This document shows, one piece after another, positions 21,992-33,560 of a stretch of 64,000 nucleotides of DNA; position 1 is the first letter of the stretch, and each line of letters begins with the position of its first letter. The position numbers and the translations under genes were made by a program. The notes below the pieces were generated by a model, which was given only the letters and a program-made list of their open reading frames with translations, had not been told where the DNA came from and did not search any database. This DNA is from Macrothele yani (Eukaryota; Arthropoda; Arachnida; Araneae; Macrothelidae): positions 47,706,469 to 47,770,468 of the forward strand of contig CM076996.1 of assembly GCA_039090855.1 (NCBI GenBank). The letters run 5' to 3'.

Positions 21992-22385
21992 GTATATATT
22001 TTTTTTATTGGAGGTTTAAAATAAATTATTTATTTATTGGATTTGGTGGACAGATACGTTGACATATACAGTAGGACATTTTTTGTACAGAGACAGTTTT
22101 ACATCAACAAGTACAAATCAAACATGGTACACAGTATGACATATGATCAATATACACAGAGAGCCAGTGAAGATCAAGTAACACCAAGAGAGAACTAGTA
22201 CATAAGAAATATGTACACAATATGTCAAATGATCAATGTACACAGAGAGCCAGTGTTGATCAAGGAACACACGGAGAATCACTGCCGAAAGACAAACATC
22301 CATGCCTCTCCAGAATTCGAACCCAGACCCGATTAGGACGAACGGTCATAGGCCGGCGCTTAGACCACTGCGCCACCGGGGCGGC
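21992..22385 (-). mobile_element. tRNA-derived SINE, long variant, with target duplication
   Basis: Flanked by a direct repeat of 12-13 bp (GTGATGAGTATAT, 21979-21991 and 22386-22398). On the minus strand the head is tRNA-like: GCGCAGTGGTCTAAGCG (A box) and GGTTCGAATTCTGG (B box). The 3' end AAACCTCCAATAAAAAAAA matches that of the SINE at 40696-40916. Unlike that SINE, its body contains a duplicated segment of about 85 bp (the two TATGATCAATATACACAGAG-like blocks near 22140 and 22230 on the plus strand), making it about 170 bp longer. It is nested in the Tc1 element 20806-22666. Confidence 0.9.
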
Positions 22386-22797
22386 GTGATGAGTATATAC
22401 CATTGTTGTGTAAGTTGCCTGTCTGCACAAGGTGATCACATGCCTTATTTAGACATTTTTAGGTTACATTCTTATACTTCACCTTGGTGACATTTGCGGA
22501 TGTGACCCTGTATACGCAAAACGAGTAAATATTTGTATTTTGTTATAAAATGTGTATTACCCTAATTATGATTTTCTCTTCACATGGCAAACATCTCTAC
22601 CTGCTGTTACGTGTTTTACTTTTTATCCCTGCAAATGTTTTCCGGATATTAATTTTGGACATCAGTATATATACACTATCTACCAACAAGTAATTGGACA
22701 GCCCTGAAATCGACGATATCTGTGGTCTTGATACACGTCACGGCCGCCGCCGTTAAATATCGTGTGGGAAACAACAACACAACCAGTCGCATGCAAG

Positions 22798-23728
22798 ATG
22801 CCACGCAGTTCGGAGCTCTCTGATTTCGAGAAAGGTGTAATCGTCGGGTATCACAGAAATGGCCGATCCATATGCGACAGACCCACAAAACTGGGAGTTA
22901 GAGACAGACGGGTGCTGGCCAGAGAAATTCGGAAGAACCGCACCAAATCGATGGGCCACATCCGCGAGGAGTTTTAACAGGCATCCGGGAGTGTTCTTTT
23001 GGTGAATACTATCCGTAAAGAAGCCCATTTGCTCGGTTATCATTGACGTGCTGCCGCCCACAAGCCTTTGATCACCAATTCCAATAGCGCTGCTCGGGTA
23101 ACGTGGTGCAAAGAACGTCGACAGTGGACCGCTGAACAGTGGAAAAAAGTTCTCTCGAGCGACGAAGTCGTCTGAGAGAACTTTTTAGGCGTTGGACAGC
23201 TACAGGGTCTGGGTTTGGCGTCTGCTTGGAGAACGCCTCCTGCCGGAATGTATTTTGCCAACTGTGAAGTTCGGCGGCGGTGGAATTATGCTATGGGGGT
23301 GTTTCTCCTGGTATGGCACGGGACCCTTGGTCGCAATTCCTGGTAGAATCAACGCCAAGACCTACTGCACCATTTTGGATGACCATGCGCTTCCTACGTT
23401 GTGGCAGTTTTACGGGGTGGACCCATGTTACTTTCAGAATGACAATGCCACCTGTCATGTTGCGAGGTCCACCATGGCTTGGTATGGTGACAATGGGGTT
23501 AATCGAATGGACTGGCCTGCGCAGAGCCCGGACATTAACCCTATCGAGCACCTCTGGGACGAGTTGGAGCGTCGATTTAAGGGGTTCCCCCACCGTCCGA
23601 AATCGGTGAAGGAACTGACCTGTCTTCTCCAAGCCGAGTGGAAGAAAATACCGCTAACGCCTGGTTGACAGTATGCCCCGGAGGATCGCAGCTGTAATCG
23701 CCGCTCGTGGAGGCTTCACCAACTATTG
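22798..23728 (+). pseudogene. Tc1-like transposase pseudogene (family 4)
   Basis: The N-terminus at 22798 reads MPRSSELSDFEKGVIVGYHRNG, a Tc1 helix-turn-helix start, and the frame stops at 22977. WKKVLSSDE, the first-aspartate motif, lies near 23140-23166 but runs straight into an inverted duplication (23144-23186) and a stop. A long frame 23192-23668 then reads [28 protein letters not shown] (second D) and [21 protein letters not shown] (third motif, E present). The last exon-like end is MPRRIAAVIAARGGFTNY near 23673-23728 after one more frame change. Confidence 0.9.
23144..23186. repeat. Hairpin inside the family 4 transposase pseudogene
   Basis: Arms 23144-23163 and 23167-23186 pair at 17 of 20 positions around a 3-base loop. 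The right arm replaces sequence that should encode the residues following the first catalytic aspartate. Confidence 0.85.
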
Positions 23729-23792
23729 AAGGTGAATAAACTTCGTTTTCCTTTGCTATCACAGGTGTCCAATTACTTTTTGGTAGATAGTG

Positions 23793-24240
23793 TATATCCA
23801 CTTCATTAGATATTGCTCTCTAGACATGCCAGTGGTGTGTGTGTGTGTGTGTTTTGTCCCATTCATGCTGTTACGCTAAAGCTTTGGAATTCTTAACTGG
23901 CTAACATTTTCCCTGAACGTCATAACCTTGAAATATTTAATCGAGTGATAATAAATATCTTTTGAGTAGTTCCACATTTTAAAATGGGGAAAACAAAAAT
24001 TTATCGTGATGTTATGCACAACAGGTTTTGTCCTTCAAGATTGATTTTCCGCAGGAGAAAGACACAAAACTAAGCGATTAATTTCCTTGTGTATGAGGAG
24101 GCAAGTGGGCACCTATGTTCGCAAAGGGAGTGACAATAGCTGACAGCAATGAGGGACTAAGAACGTCACCTCACAAGGGAAACAATGTTTGCACAGAATT
24201 ATATACACAGGAAAGTGCACTATTGTGAAAACACTATCCA
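23793..24240. other. Non-coding DNA with a short GT microsatellite
   Basis: A GT run lies at about 23834-23852. No gene was seen. Confidence 0.5.
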
Positions 24241-24455
24241 CCGCCCGGGTGGGCGAGTGGTCAGAGCCGTAGGTTTCTGTCTAATCGACTGAACTGGGCC
24301 TTTGGTTGAGTCTCGGATGATAGTGTATCCGTCCTAAGGAGCTGGTTCTCTCCCTCCCCTGGAACCAGTGGCCCCAAATTAGGGACAGCCGACTGCTTAT
24401 AGTTCTTAGAGTTGCTTACGGTGGTCCTAACCACCTCCCCCCCCAAAAAAAAAAG
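24241..24455 (+). mobile_element. tRNA-derived SINE (short form)
   Basis: Diverged copy of the SINE at 40696-40916: a degenerate tRNA head (GGGCGAGTGGTCAGAGCC, then GGTTGAGTCTCGG), the CCCCTGGAACCAGTGGCCCC body, AAATTAGGGACAGCCGACTG, and a C-rich then A-rich 3' tail (24440-24455). Confidence 0.85.
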
Positions 24456-27400
24456 AAACGAAAAAAAGGGACAAGGACGCTAATACACCGTCTTTCCAGA
24501 GGATTTCGCACACTGCAAGATGGCCAAGATCGGGAAATATTTCTTACGTTCAATTAATAGTCTCACTTTTTACACTTCCGTCCATCGGGTTAGATTTACG
24601 AAAGCGGACACTATTGTTCATTCGAACGAACCCCAAGCTGAATGCACCTGTAAATGGGAAAACATTAGTTTCCGGAACTCATCCCAGTACTGCTGAGCAG
24701 TGAAGGACATCAGTGTGGCCACGGATGTATAGTACTACTTAGGCCATCAAACTATCATCTTGAGAATAATCCAGAAACCTAATTCAGCACTTATCTGTGA
24801 TGAGAACTGCCCAATATTCCTGAGTATCATGCACATATTACTAAGACTAGGTTTCATGGAACATTTTGTTGGAAAGAGTTAAGAAGATAGATACGAGTTT
24901 CATCGCAAAACTTAACACAGTCTACTTTTAAATTCTTCTTCTACACGAAATAGGCGCCCAAAGGCGTTGGACAGCTATCAGTGCTCCCTTGATGCCTGCC
25001 AGTTTAAGATATCTAGCGTTGACTTGAAAAGGCAAGTGTTTTTGCCTTTTGAGTGACGACGTTGTGGTCTTTTAGCGGCGTTATCTGCAACCAGAAACTG
25101 TTTCCAAAACTTGAGAACCACCATTCCTGAAACATTCACGCTGCCAGTTCGATAATGATCAGCTTTCATTCTTTTGATGGCATGCCACCTTATTCAGTTA
25201 CAAAAAAAAAAAAAAAAAAACCGGCTCTAACACGTGCTTAACGAGAAAACCGAGTTTGCAATTCGGAAGCTTCTCGGAAATACAAAACGGAACGCGTTAA
25301 TCGTTGACCGAACTAGGAACCAGTGGCGGCGACTGGAGGTCCATAAACAGCCCTGGAAGCTGATGTTGTGACGCCCACTTTTGTAAAAAATTATGAAGGT
25401 ACGCACCCCATTCCTAAAAAAAGAAACGCTATGTAAGCATCATTGCTTACTGTTTAAACATCTACGCAACTTAAGTCAACAAATCATTGCAGTTTTTTCT
25501 AGTGAGGCAATAATTAGCAACATTTTACCCATTTTCCTGGACCACAGATCCCTAGTAAAATGTAATATAAAAAAAAAAAAATTACTCCTGTTGCCAAAGC
25601 AATAGACACGGACATCGGACGCCCTCTCGGAGAGACTGTCGAAAACTTTATTTCATTCCTATGAATTTTATTGCGATAGCTAAATTCAGAATTTGCAATG
25701 GTTTCTTTGCTTTCAATGAGAACGGAAATCCGAATGTGCCAAAAAATTAATTTCTCCTTTTGAAGAAACTTACCTATCATAAATGAAATGATTACGAAAA
25801 AGTCTTTTGAAAAAATTGTGAAAATATTGAGTGTCCAGATTTGCAAGAATTTCAGTGTAAATTGAGAGAAATTAAAGAATGCGAAAATTAATTTTTACCT
25901 GAATACTTCCAAATGGAAATGGTACTTTTGCATTACAGACTTTCCAGAACTACAGACTACAGTTCAAGAATTCGTGTAATTGTAAGGCCCAAAAATAGTA
26001 AATCAGAAAAAAAAAAAGAAAAAAAAATTATATACATATGAAAAGCGGTAAGCCGAATATTTTACCGCTTGGTAAATCTCAATGCATTAAGGTACACACC
26101 GAATTTCAAGTTTCTATCCCAGACTATTTATGAATAGCATATTTGATTATATTGTACTGATCATTCAACTGCAACAGTCATTGGCAAAAGCGGACTGAGG
26201 AAGAAGATATCAGCTGAAAGGGACGGGGCTTAAATTTGAAAGTTGAGATAGGAGGATGGGGTGTATCAAAAAGAGAATATCTCAACAAAACATTTGCTAC
26301 GTAGATTTTTTCTTTCTTTCTCAAACTTATAGAATAAACAAACTTTGCCATTTTAGCATAACTTGTCTTTAAGAAAATACTGTATGTAACTATTTATTTT
26401 TGCCCTAACGTGCACTGTACTACAATTATCCGGTAAGCGTAAGAACTCATTTTGCTTACGATTTCTGTAAATACATATTTCTCTTCGTTGCATGGAAAAT
26501 CAAAGTGAAGTTTAATTCCTGTGGAAAGTGGGCTTGCATACGTGTTACACTTAAAATAGGAGTATATGACTCCTTGATTAACACGGTAACCGTATGAACG
26601 ATTCCATCTCATTATAGTACAGAAGAACGTTCGTTCCCCCTTTGCTCTGTATTTTTGTCCTTAAGGGTCCAACTTCTTCAGCATTTTTCATTCTCTCGAT
26701 AGAAGGGAAGGATGACAAGAGTATATCACGTACTAAAAGGGTGAAGAACGGCTGGTCGCCGAGAAGGTGGCTACGAGCTATGGCTCGATTCCTCATTAGA
26801 ACTTTTCAACCATTAGATGCTTTACATGCTCACGAATGCTCCCCACCCTCTTACTTTTCCTTATGCAGACAGAAACGACTTCGAACTCATTAGTTGGAGC
26901 TCTGAGGCGATTTAACAAACACATAAGACCTGCCACGAATTTTTCTCGGCAGAACACCGTAATTATCCTTCCGGTCCTCCCCCACTCACCGAAAGCATGC
27001 TCTCCCCCGTACGGTTTACATGTTTCCGCTTCAAACGCAAAATTAATGATTCAAAACTAACTGCAAGAAATTTCGCTAATACCTCAATCTCTTTAAATTT
27101 ACAAGTCAGCCGACAAGGAATGAATGGCGAAGTAACTGGTTTTGAGCTAACACATATAAATGAAATGAGCCAGCCGAGAAAAATCTCATCTCAGCTTTGC
27201 TACGCGTGACAAGCAATACACAATACCGTAAGAACGCCTCCAGCATCCTTCCAATATATCACATCGAACAGGCATGTTTGAGATAATCAAAGTACCCTGC
27301 AATAATCTCTTTTTGTTATTAGTAAAACGGTTACATGATTGCAGGTGCCGTTGGGGATGGATAGACTCTAAGAAGAAAGTTCCCAAGTGTATTTTACTCG

Positions 27401-28109
27401 ATCACAGTGGAATCTCGAGAAACACTATCCGCTGTTAATGAATTCACACAATTATTTTGGCTTAGAAAATAAAAATCAGCCTCAAACTCCACGCAGACTT
27501 AGAAGTAAAAATAGCGCACCTTGAAAATTTTCGCCTGCTATCATTTTGTGGCCCCTTTTTCCCTGCAAGCACAAAAAGATCGGAGTCAAGAACTCCGTCT
27601 AAATCTTTATGAAATCCCACTAAATTTTAGCCTAAAAAATAAATAAAATAAAGTACAAAAAAACTAATTACTAATTGTAAACATCATGGGTCTGAGTGAG
27701 AGAAGCATTCCGTTTGCCAAAATAGAATTTTAAACATCATGGGTCTGATTGAGTGAAGCATTCCGTTTGCCAAAATAGAAGCTGACTACATTTAGTAGTC
27801 AGGTCCAAACTCAATCATGTATGCCCAATGAGAAAAGTGCCCTTCCGATTCAATAGCATGTAAAAACGTGACGCACTCATGTAATACCTTTCCTGCCCGT
27901 TTGCTGTGTACAAGACATTTTGCCTACTACAGGCAGAGTCGCATCAGCAGCAGGTAACAATAACCACAATAAAATTTTTCGAATTCCTTAGGTACCCTGT
28001 TTTATACCTGCCGCGATATTTATCGCTTTCCAACTTCTCCTTGAGTACAGATCGATACATTCCATTTTCCATCTTCTCCTTGCCAAGCATACACTAAAGA
28101 GTAATTAAA
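24456..28109. other. AT-rich DNA without recognisable genes
   Basis: No reading frame over about 110 codons and no recognisable domain. A 50-bp sequence (start TAAACATCATGGGTCTGA) is directly duplicated at 27678-27727 and 27731-27780. A-runs are near 25202-25220 and 26008-26027. A single-copy host regulatory or intronic stretch cannot be excluded. Confidence 0.5.
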
Positions 28110-29270
28110 TTAGACATACCTGTCTAGTAACGTGTCGCACCACCTTTCGGCCTGATGACGGCGGCGATTCGTCTCGGCATGGACTCGACAAGACACCGGA
28201 AGCGTTGGGAAACCATACGGATCCACGACCCCTGAACAAGCTCCCACAGTTCACGAAGATTTGATGAACGGGGGTCAGAGCCTAGAACATCTCTCTCGAT
28301 GGCATCCCAGATGTGCTCGATGGGATTGAGATCAGGTGACCTAGCTGGCCAAGGAAGCGTGGTCACGTCGGTGGAGTGTTCATCCAACCATTCAGATACA
28401 ATTCGGGAGCTGCATTGTCTTGTTGCAGGATGAGGTCCCCAGTGGGATGTTGAAGACCCACAAACGGGAGCAAATGGTCGTCCAGGATTTCCCGGTAACG
28501 TTGACCTGTGAGGGACGATGTCACACGTACCAGGGGTCCCATTTCAGTCCACGTAAACAGTCCCCAGACGAGAATGTCACCCCCACCAGCTTGAAGAGTA
28601 CTCTGCTGGCAAGAAGGGTCCATCGCTTCATGTGGTTTGCGCCGTACTCGTATCCTGCCATACGCATGTACCAACGTGAATCTCGACTCATCAGTCCAGG
28701 CAACATTTTTCCACATGCCTAGGGTCCAGTGGCGATGTTCCCGCGCCCATGTTAATCTTTGCACCCTGTGATGTGCGGTCAGCAGCGGTACCCTCGTGGG
28801 ACGATGGCTTCTGTACCCCATAGCGAGGAGATGATTCTGAATGGTGTGGCTGCTTACACGTTTTTGTGCACCAGCGTTAAATTGCCGAGGGATTTCTTGC
28901 ACTGTGGCCCGTCTATCCGCTGTTACAATGCGAGCTGGCCGACGATGACCCCGCTCATCCACACGCTGTTGTCCACGGCAGTTGGCCCTTGCAGGGATGG
29001 TTTTACCGGATTCGATGTACTCACGGTGCACTCGTGACACAGTGGCTCGTGAAAATCCCAGTGCCTGCACGACTTCCGAGATGGAGTGACCCATTCGTCG
29101 GGCCCCGACAATTTGCCCACGATCAAATGCGCTTAGATCCTTCGTCTTATCCATACTGCGTCCGACTCTTACTGATTCCCGTCGCATCACTCCTTATATT
29201 GTCGGATCGCTGCATACGTCATGTCGTTTCCGTTTACAGGGCCGCCCACAGCGCCACATTTGCATAACGC
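28110..29270 (-). mobile_element. Tc1-like DNA transposon (family 5), one frameshift in the transposase
   Basis: The transposase coding region is almost complete (29154-28127). Sequences outside it look like element DNA, but I could not find matching inverted repeats, so the ends are approximate. Confidence 0.7.
28127..29154 (-). pseudogene. Tc1-family transposase, single frameshift
   Basis: From the likely start MDKTKDLSAFDRG, the protein has a helix-turn-helix (GHSISEVVQALGFSRATVSRV, interrupted here only for length), a second DNA-binding half ending SSHTIQNHLLAMGYRSHR, the first catalytic motif VAWTDESRF (D155), then GGGDILVWGLFTW. It continues to the second motif LILQQDNAAP. Just after that a one-base change near 28395 throws the frame off. 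The correct continuation is found in the overlapping frame 28387-28124 (WLDEHSTDVTTLPWPARSP, then DLNPIEHIWDAIERD and MPRRIAAVIRPKGG). All three acidic residues are therefore still encoded. The nearby upstream ATG at 29190 adds 12 residues and is less likely to be the start. Confidence 0.9.
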
Positions 29271-29734
29271 CAGCTTATAATGAATATGGCTTTTACTACT
29301 AAGCTAATTATAATGAATATAACTTCTTCTAATAATGCTTCTTCTACTACTAATAATGCTTCTTCTAATGCTTGTTGTTTGTTAATTATATCATGAATAA
29401 ACTTTCCTGCTAGTAGTGTAGTAATAATAATGAACAAGCTTTTAACTGCTAGTAATGTTGTAGTAGTAATTAAGATGAATAAAGTCTTAACGCTGGTTGT
29501 TAATAATAATTAACTAATGAAATAAACCTAACAGCCAGACAGAGATCTGACAAAACTATGAACTGAGAAAGACGTACTTACGATGACAATCTTTTATTTG
29601 GTAAACTTCTGGCTCTCACATAAACGAAGATCTCTTTACACACGAAACAAAGCTCTCACGCACATAAACAACCGCTCTCTCTATACAACAACAGCTCTCT
29701 CACACATAAACAACAGCTCACTTCGTACAACCAC
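29271..29734. other. Low-complexity AT/CT-rich DNA
   Basis: Repeated TAATAATGCTTCTTCTA-like and GTAGTAGTAATAA-like words at about 29280-29480, with no coding potential. AACAACAGCTCTC-like words from about 29660 lead into the minisatellite. Confidence 0.6.
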
Positions 29735-29848
29735 AGCTCTCCCTGCGCACATCAACAAAAAGCTCTCTCTACGCACATCAACAAAAAGCTCTCTCTACGC
29801 ACATCAACAAAAAGCTCTCTCTACGCACATCAACAAAAAGCTCTCTCT
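29735..29848 (+). repeat. 26-bp minisatellite
   Basis: Four units of AGCTCTCTCTACGCACATCA plus ACAAAA (29735, 29761, 29787 and 29813) and a partial fifth. The first unit carries two substitutions. The last three are identical. Confidence 0.95.
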
Positions 29849-31089
29849 AGGTATCGTTGAACGCGCCTATTTATACTGGCTACCACCACGTCATGACTTA
29901 CACTCATTGCCAGATCTCATTCAGCGGGTGAAATAACATCTCGTTCAGTAAGAAGATAATTTACATAGTAAAATAAAATAACCAGAGATAGTAAAAATCA
30001 AAAGGAAAGTGAATCTAGAGTATACGTTACAAGCCTGTCTGTAATTCAATTGCTCTTCAGTGTACATCTCCTAAGCAAAACAAGTTTCTTATTCTCCCTC
30101 CTCGCCACATTTCAATCACTTAATCTCTGTTTGGAAAATTTAGTTTACTTTGCATCTAGAAACATCTTAACCACCGCATCAAAGGAAGTTGAAAAACATT
30201 TAAACCAGCGATCATGATAACCATAAAACAACCACGAATTGGTAATATAATACGTAAAAAGTGAAACTTCAAATTTTTGTCATATGTTTTACAATTAACA
30301 AGTACTATTTACCTACGATTAATTGATAAATAGTTTATGATTGACTAGTTTTAATCTGACATAACGTAATATGCCAAAAATATTCCTTCTTTTATCTGTC
30401 TGGTTACAATGAATTTCGCATATAACGAATGTTTTCGACTGTTCCTTCAACTTCATTATATACGGATTCCACTGTATTAGGTACGTGGCTGTAGTTCAGT
30501 TAGCATTTGATGTTTATTGATTGTGAAATTGGATTTTATTTTAGCATGAATCCAGATACAAACTTCAAATTCAGTGGTGAAAAATGTGTTACTGCTAGAA
30601 GAAGTAAAGAAAGTTCAACACTTTTTAGGTGTGTGTGTGTGTTAATAAAACTAAAATTGATAAAAAAAAATGAAATTTTGCTATATGAAAAACAGAAGAA
30701 AAGTGATGATTAAAAACAAAAAACCCCATTTTTGCATCCGGTTAACTATGCAAGAAGTAGAAATGCATAGATGATTTCCGATATTTCTAAACAACACGAA
30801 AGCAAGTGCAAGGGTTCCAGAACTGATGAGATGCCCTGGAAACTAGTTTCAAGACATCGCAGTTTTGGAGCCACTAGGAAAATAAATGTTCGGGTAGTAC
30901 CATCAAATTTCCACGGAAAAGCAACAGTTTCACTACTTCTCTTAGAAAAATGGGATAGCGAACTTCGAATTTACTAATCCCTCTTTCAGAAAAGAATTTC
31001 TGCGCTCTGGCTCCTCTCGGAAAGTTCAAGGATTATGTACGAAAAAAGACAAAATATTTTACTTTTTATAAGTGTCTAACACTTCTCCC
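29849..31089. other. AT-rich DNA without recognisable genes
   Basis: No recognisable element. Short frames (for example at 30507-30713 and 30771-30977) have no similarity that I recognise. Confidence 0.5.
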
Positions 31090-31195
31090 CATAAAATACA
31101 TCGATGATCCATTTATTACGTTATGACCACCTACCTAATAAGCTGTAGGACCTCCTTTAGCCCGCAAAACAGCGGCCACTCGGTATCGCCACATC
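31090..31195 (-). pseudogene. Solo 3' scrap of a Tc1-like element
   Basis: On the minus strand 31176-31135 encodes AAVLRAKGGPTAY followed by a stop. This is the typical end of a Tc1 transposase. It is followed by TTAGGTAGGTGGTCATAACG, which resembles a Tc1 terminal region. The rest of the element is absent. Confidence 0.7.
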
Positions 31196-31737
31196 ATCGT
31201 CGTTAAACCACCACCAACAACAATAACAAAAAAAAGTATAAAATTCCAGAATATGTAACAGAATTATAGGACATTTTCATGACTTTTCCGTGACAAAATG
31301 GAATTCCAGGACCTTTCCAGGACAACTACGAACCATGTAATGAAACACAACAACGCTTAGAAAAAATTTATGATATTCGGCTAAAGATGCACTGGTTTCC
31401 GTTTTGCATGCAACAAACATAAATTACCTTCGAAAAACTAGTTTATTGCCAGGAAAATTTTCTGGCTAATAGAGATTATTCATATTTGTCATAATGCTTG
31501 AAACACAACGGAATTGGGATTTTTGACCCTTTCATTGCTACTAACAATTAAGTTCAGACCGTTGAATATTTCATGAAAATTTATTTATACATTTTCTCTT
31601 CGGTTAGCATGGCTAATAAAGAAGTTTATGACAAAAATATCGATGAATGTATTCTAAGCCCCACGTAATCTTACTTTGAAGTTCAAGGTCACAGAGAAGA
31701 CACCCGTTTCAAATTCAGCGCCACTGGTTACATAATA

Positions 31738-33279
31738 CACTGCCGGACAATTGCTAAGGACGGATGACAATAGCAACGATAGCAACCATTAAATAGAAGG
31801 CAGGAAAATGTGGGAATTAGCATACGTGCGGGATACAGTAAGACGTGTTGTGCGTATGCAAATTTTGGATTGCCGAACATGTTCGTGACGTGATAGCGCT
31901 GATAAGAGATATTAAGGATTTGACGCGTATTGACCATTGTTGTTCAAACGCAAAGTTGAAAGGAAAAGAATCAATTGACGAACTTGCAATTTTTCAGTAT
32001 GTCTTCCCGACATCACCTAGATGATTTTACGCATGGCCGTATTATTGGCAAGATTGAAGAAGGGCGAAAAATAACAGATGTTGCCAGGGAGTTCGACGTC
32101 AGCCACAGTGTTGTTTCAAGGCTTTGGAAATCATTTCAAACAAATGGAGAGTGTAGCAAACGTCATGGGGGAGGTCGTGTTCGCAGTACGACACCTACAG
32201 AAGATCGGTACATAGTGCTATCAACAAAAAGACACCGGCGCAGCACAGCTAGTGAGGTAGCAAATCAGTTTATGGCTGCTACTGGCAAGCGGATCTCCCG
32301 AAAAACTGTCGCCAGACGTTTGCATGAAGGAGGACTATACGCCCGCCGTCCTGTTGTGTGCATCCCATTGTCCAGACGTCACCGTACCGCCCGTTTGCAA
32401 TGGTGCCATCAACATCGCAATTGGACTGATAACGACTGGTCTGCTGTCCTCTTCTCAGATGAGAGTAGATACAGTCTATCGTCTGATTGTCGACGACAAC
32501 TGATCTGGCGTGATAGTGGTACTGCATATTGTCCAGCAAACATACAGGAAAGGGACCGATATCCGACATGTAGTGTCATGGTATGGGCTGGCATCATGAT
32601 CAATGGCCGTACGTCCCTCTATGTGCTTCCAACTGGGACTATGACTGGCCAACGATACATTAATTATGTTCTGCTACCTAATATTCGCATGTTCCGTGGT
32701 GCTGTCTGTGATAGATTCATTTTCATGGACGACAACGCAACATGTCATCAAACAGTCGCTGTCCAGGAGTGTCTTGAGAGCGAGGATATTCAACGCCTCG
32801 TATGGCCAGCACGTTCTCCAGATCTGAATCCCATTGAAAATGTGTGGGATGCTTTGGGGAAGAGTCTTGCGGGTCACCACGACCCTCTAATAAACAAGGA
32901 CACCCTCATCCGTGCACTGACAGAGGAATGGGATAAATTACCCCAACAGCTGCTTGATAATGTTGTGCAAAGCATGACACGACGTGTGGAATCTTGCATC
33001 GCCCTCCATGGTGGCCATATCCCGTATTAACATCTTACGCCGGAACGCCTGCGGACGGTAACTGCACTTTTTTCACGTTTACGTATTCTGCACAAAATGG
33101 CCTGTTTGTCCCTTGAACACGTTCCAAAGCCTTCTGGATTTCAGAGCACAATAAATTGTCTTTCTTGTAATGTCCTGGCATTCTGACATTATTTTATTTC
33201 ACTTGGCATCCAACCACACTTACTTTTTTATGCGTTATATAGCCGTTTATGATCCGTCCTTAGCAATTGTCCAGCAGTG
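31738..33279 (+). mobile_element. Tc1-like DNA transposon (family 6), apparently complete
   Basis: Terminal inverted repeats of at least 28 bp (CACTGCCGGACAATTGCTAA at the left; CACTGCTGGACAATTGCTAA at the right, reversed; one mismatch, continuing GGACGGAT) are flanked by TA at 31736-31737 and 33280-33281. The 1542-bp element contains an uninterrupted transposase gene. No other copy of this family was seen in the window. Confidence 0.95.
31999..33030 (+). CDS. Tc1-family transposase, DD34E, intact (343 aa)
   Basis: Predicted nuclear transposase that acts on the ends of its own element. A helix-turn-helix occupies about residues 8-50 (ITDVAREFDVSHSVVSRLW), followed by a GRVR-type basic stretch at 59-62 and the second DNA-binding half (ISRKTVARRLHEGGLYARR). 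Catalytic residues appear to be D154 (LFSDESRY), D245 (FMDDNATCH) and E280 (NPIENVW), spaced as DD34E. The C-terminus is MTRRVESCIALHGGH. I chose MSSRHHLDDF at 31999 because family proteins start close to the HTH. An in-frame ATG at 31975 would add MTNLQFFS. No stop or frameshift is seen. Confidence 0.93.
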   Translation: MSSRHHLDDFTHGRIIGKIEEGRKITDVAREFDVSHSVVSRLWKSFQTNGECSKRHGGGRVRSTTPTEDRYIVLSTKRHRRSTASEVANQFMAATGKRISRKTVARRLHEGGLYARRPVVCIPLSRRHRTARLQWCHQHRNWTDNDWSAVLFSDESRYSLSSDCRRQLIWRDSGTAYCPANIQERDRYPTCSVMVWAGIMINGRTSLYVLPTGTMTGQRYINYVLLPNIRMFRGAVCDRFIFMDDNATCHQTVAVQECLESEDIQRLVWPARSPDLNPIENVWDALGKSLAGHHDPLINKDTLIRALTEEWDKLPQQLLDNVVQSMTRRVESCIALHGGHIPY

Positions 33280-33560
33280 TAGAATCCGTACCATCTGCTA
33301 CTACGGCCTGTGCCCAGTTGAGAAAATTAAACATAACTCCGCGTGGTTACCGGAGCGGCGAAATATTTACTTTTGTACTGGTCTTACACTGATCAAAAAA
33401 TTTAACTAACATGAAGAGAATGCACACATTTTTAATTTATGATGTGATGAAACTATAAATCTGTACAGCAGTGTATCACAGCATAGCAACGAAACGAGTA
33501 CCCAAAAACAACCATCAAACTGGCATAATGAACATCTACACAAGTTATATCGAAGAAAAC

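Larger units (their letters stand above)
20806..22666 (+). mobile_element. Tc1-like DNA transposon (family 3), inactive, carrying a SINE
   Basis: The left end CACTGATGTCAAAAATTG after TA (20804-20805) pairs with the right end, read in reverse as CTGATGTCCAAAATTAAT, before TA (22667-22668). The ends are imperfect. The 1.86-kb span falls to about 1.45 kb once the nested SINE (21992-22385 plus its duplication) is removed. The next Tc1 element begins only 8 bp further on. Confidence 0.78.
22675..23792 (+). mobile_element. Tc1-like DNA transposon (family 4), inactive
   Basis: Near-perfect terminal inverted repeats of about 28 bp (CACTATCTACCAACAAGTAA left; CACTATCTACCAAAAAGTAA right, reversed) are flanked by TA at 22673-22674 and 23793-23794. 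The 1118-bp length is short for Tc1. The coding region has internal losses. Confidence 0.93.

Noticed and set aside
25514..25846. 110-codon minus-strand frame
   Set aside because: AT-rich, no recognisable domain or membrane pattern, no similarity to any family I know; probably chance.
29735..29848. CRISPR-like array
   Set aside because: The 26-bp units are directly adjacent without unique spacers, so it is a minisatellite; the setting is also eukaryotic.
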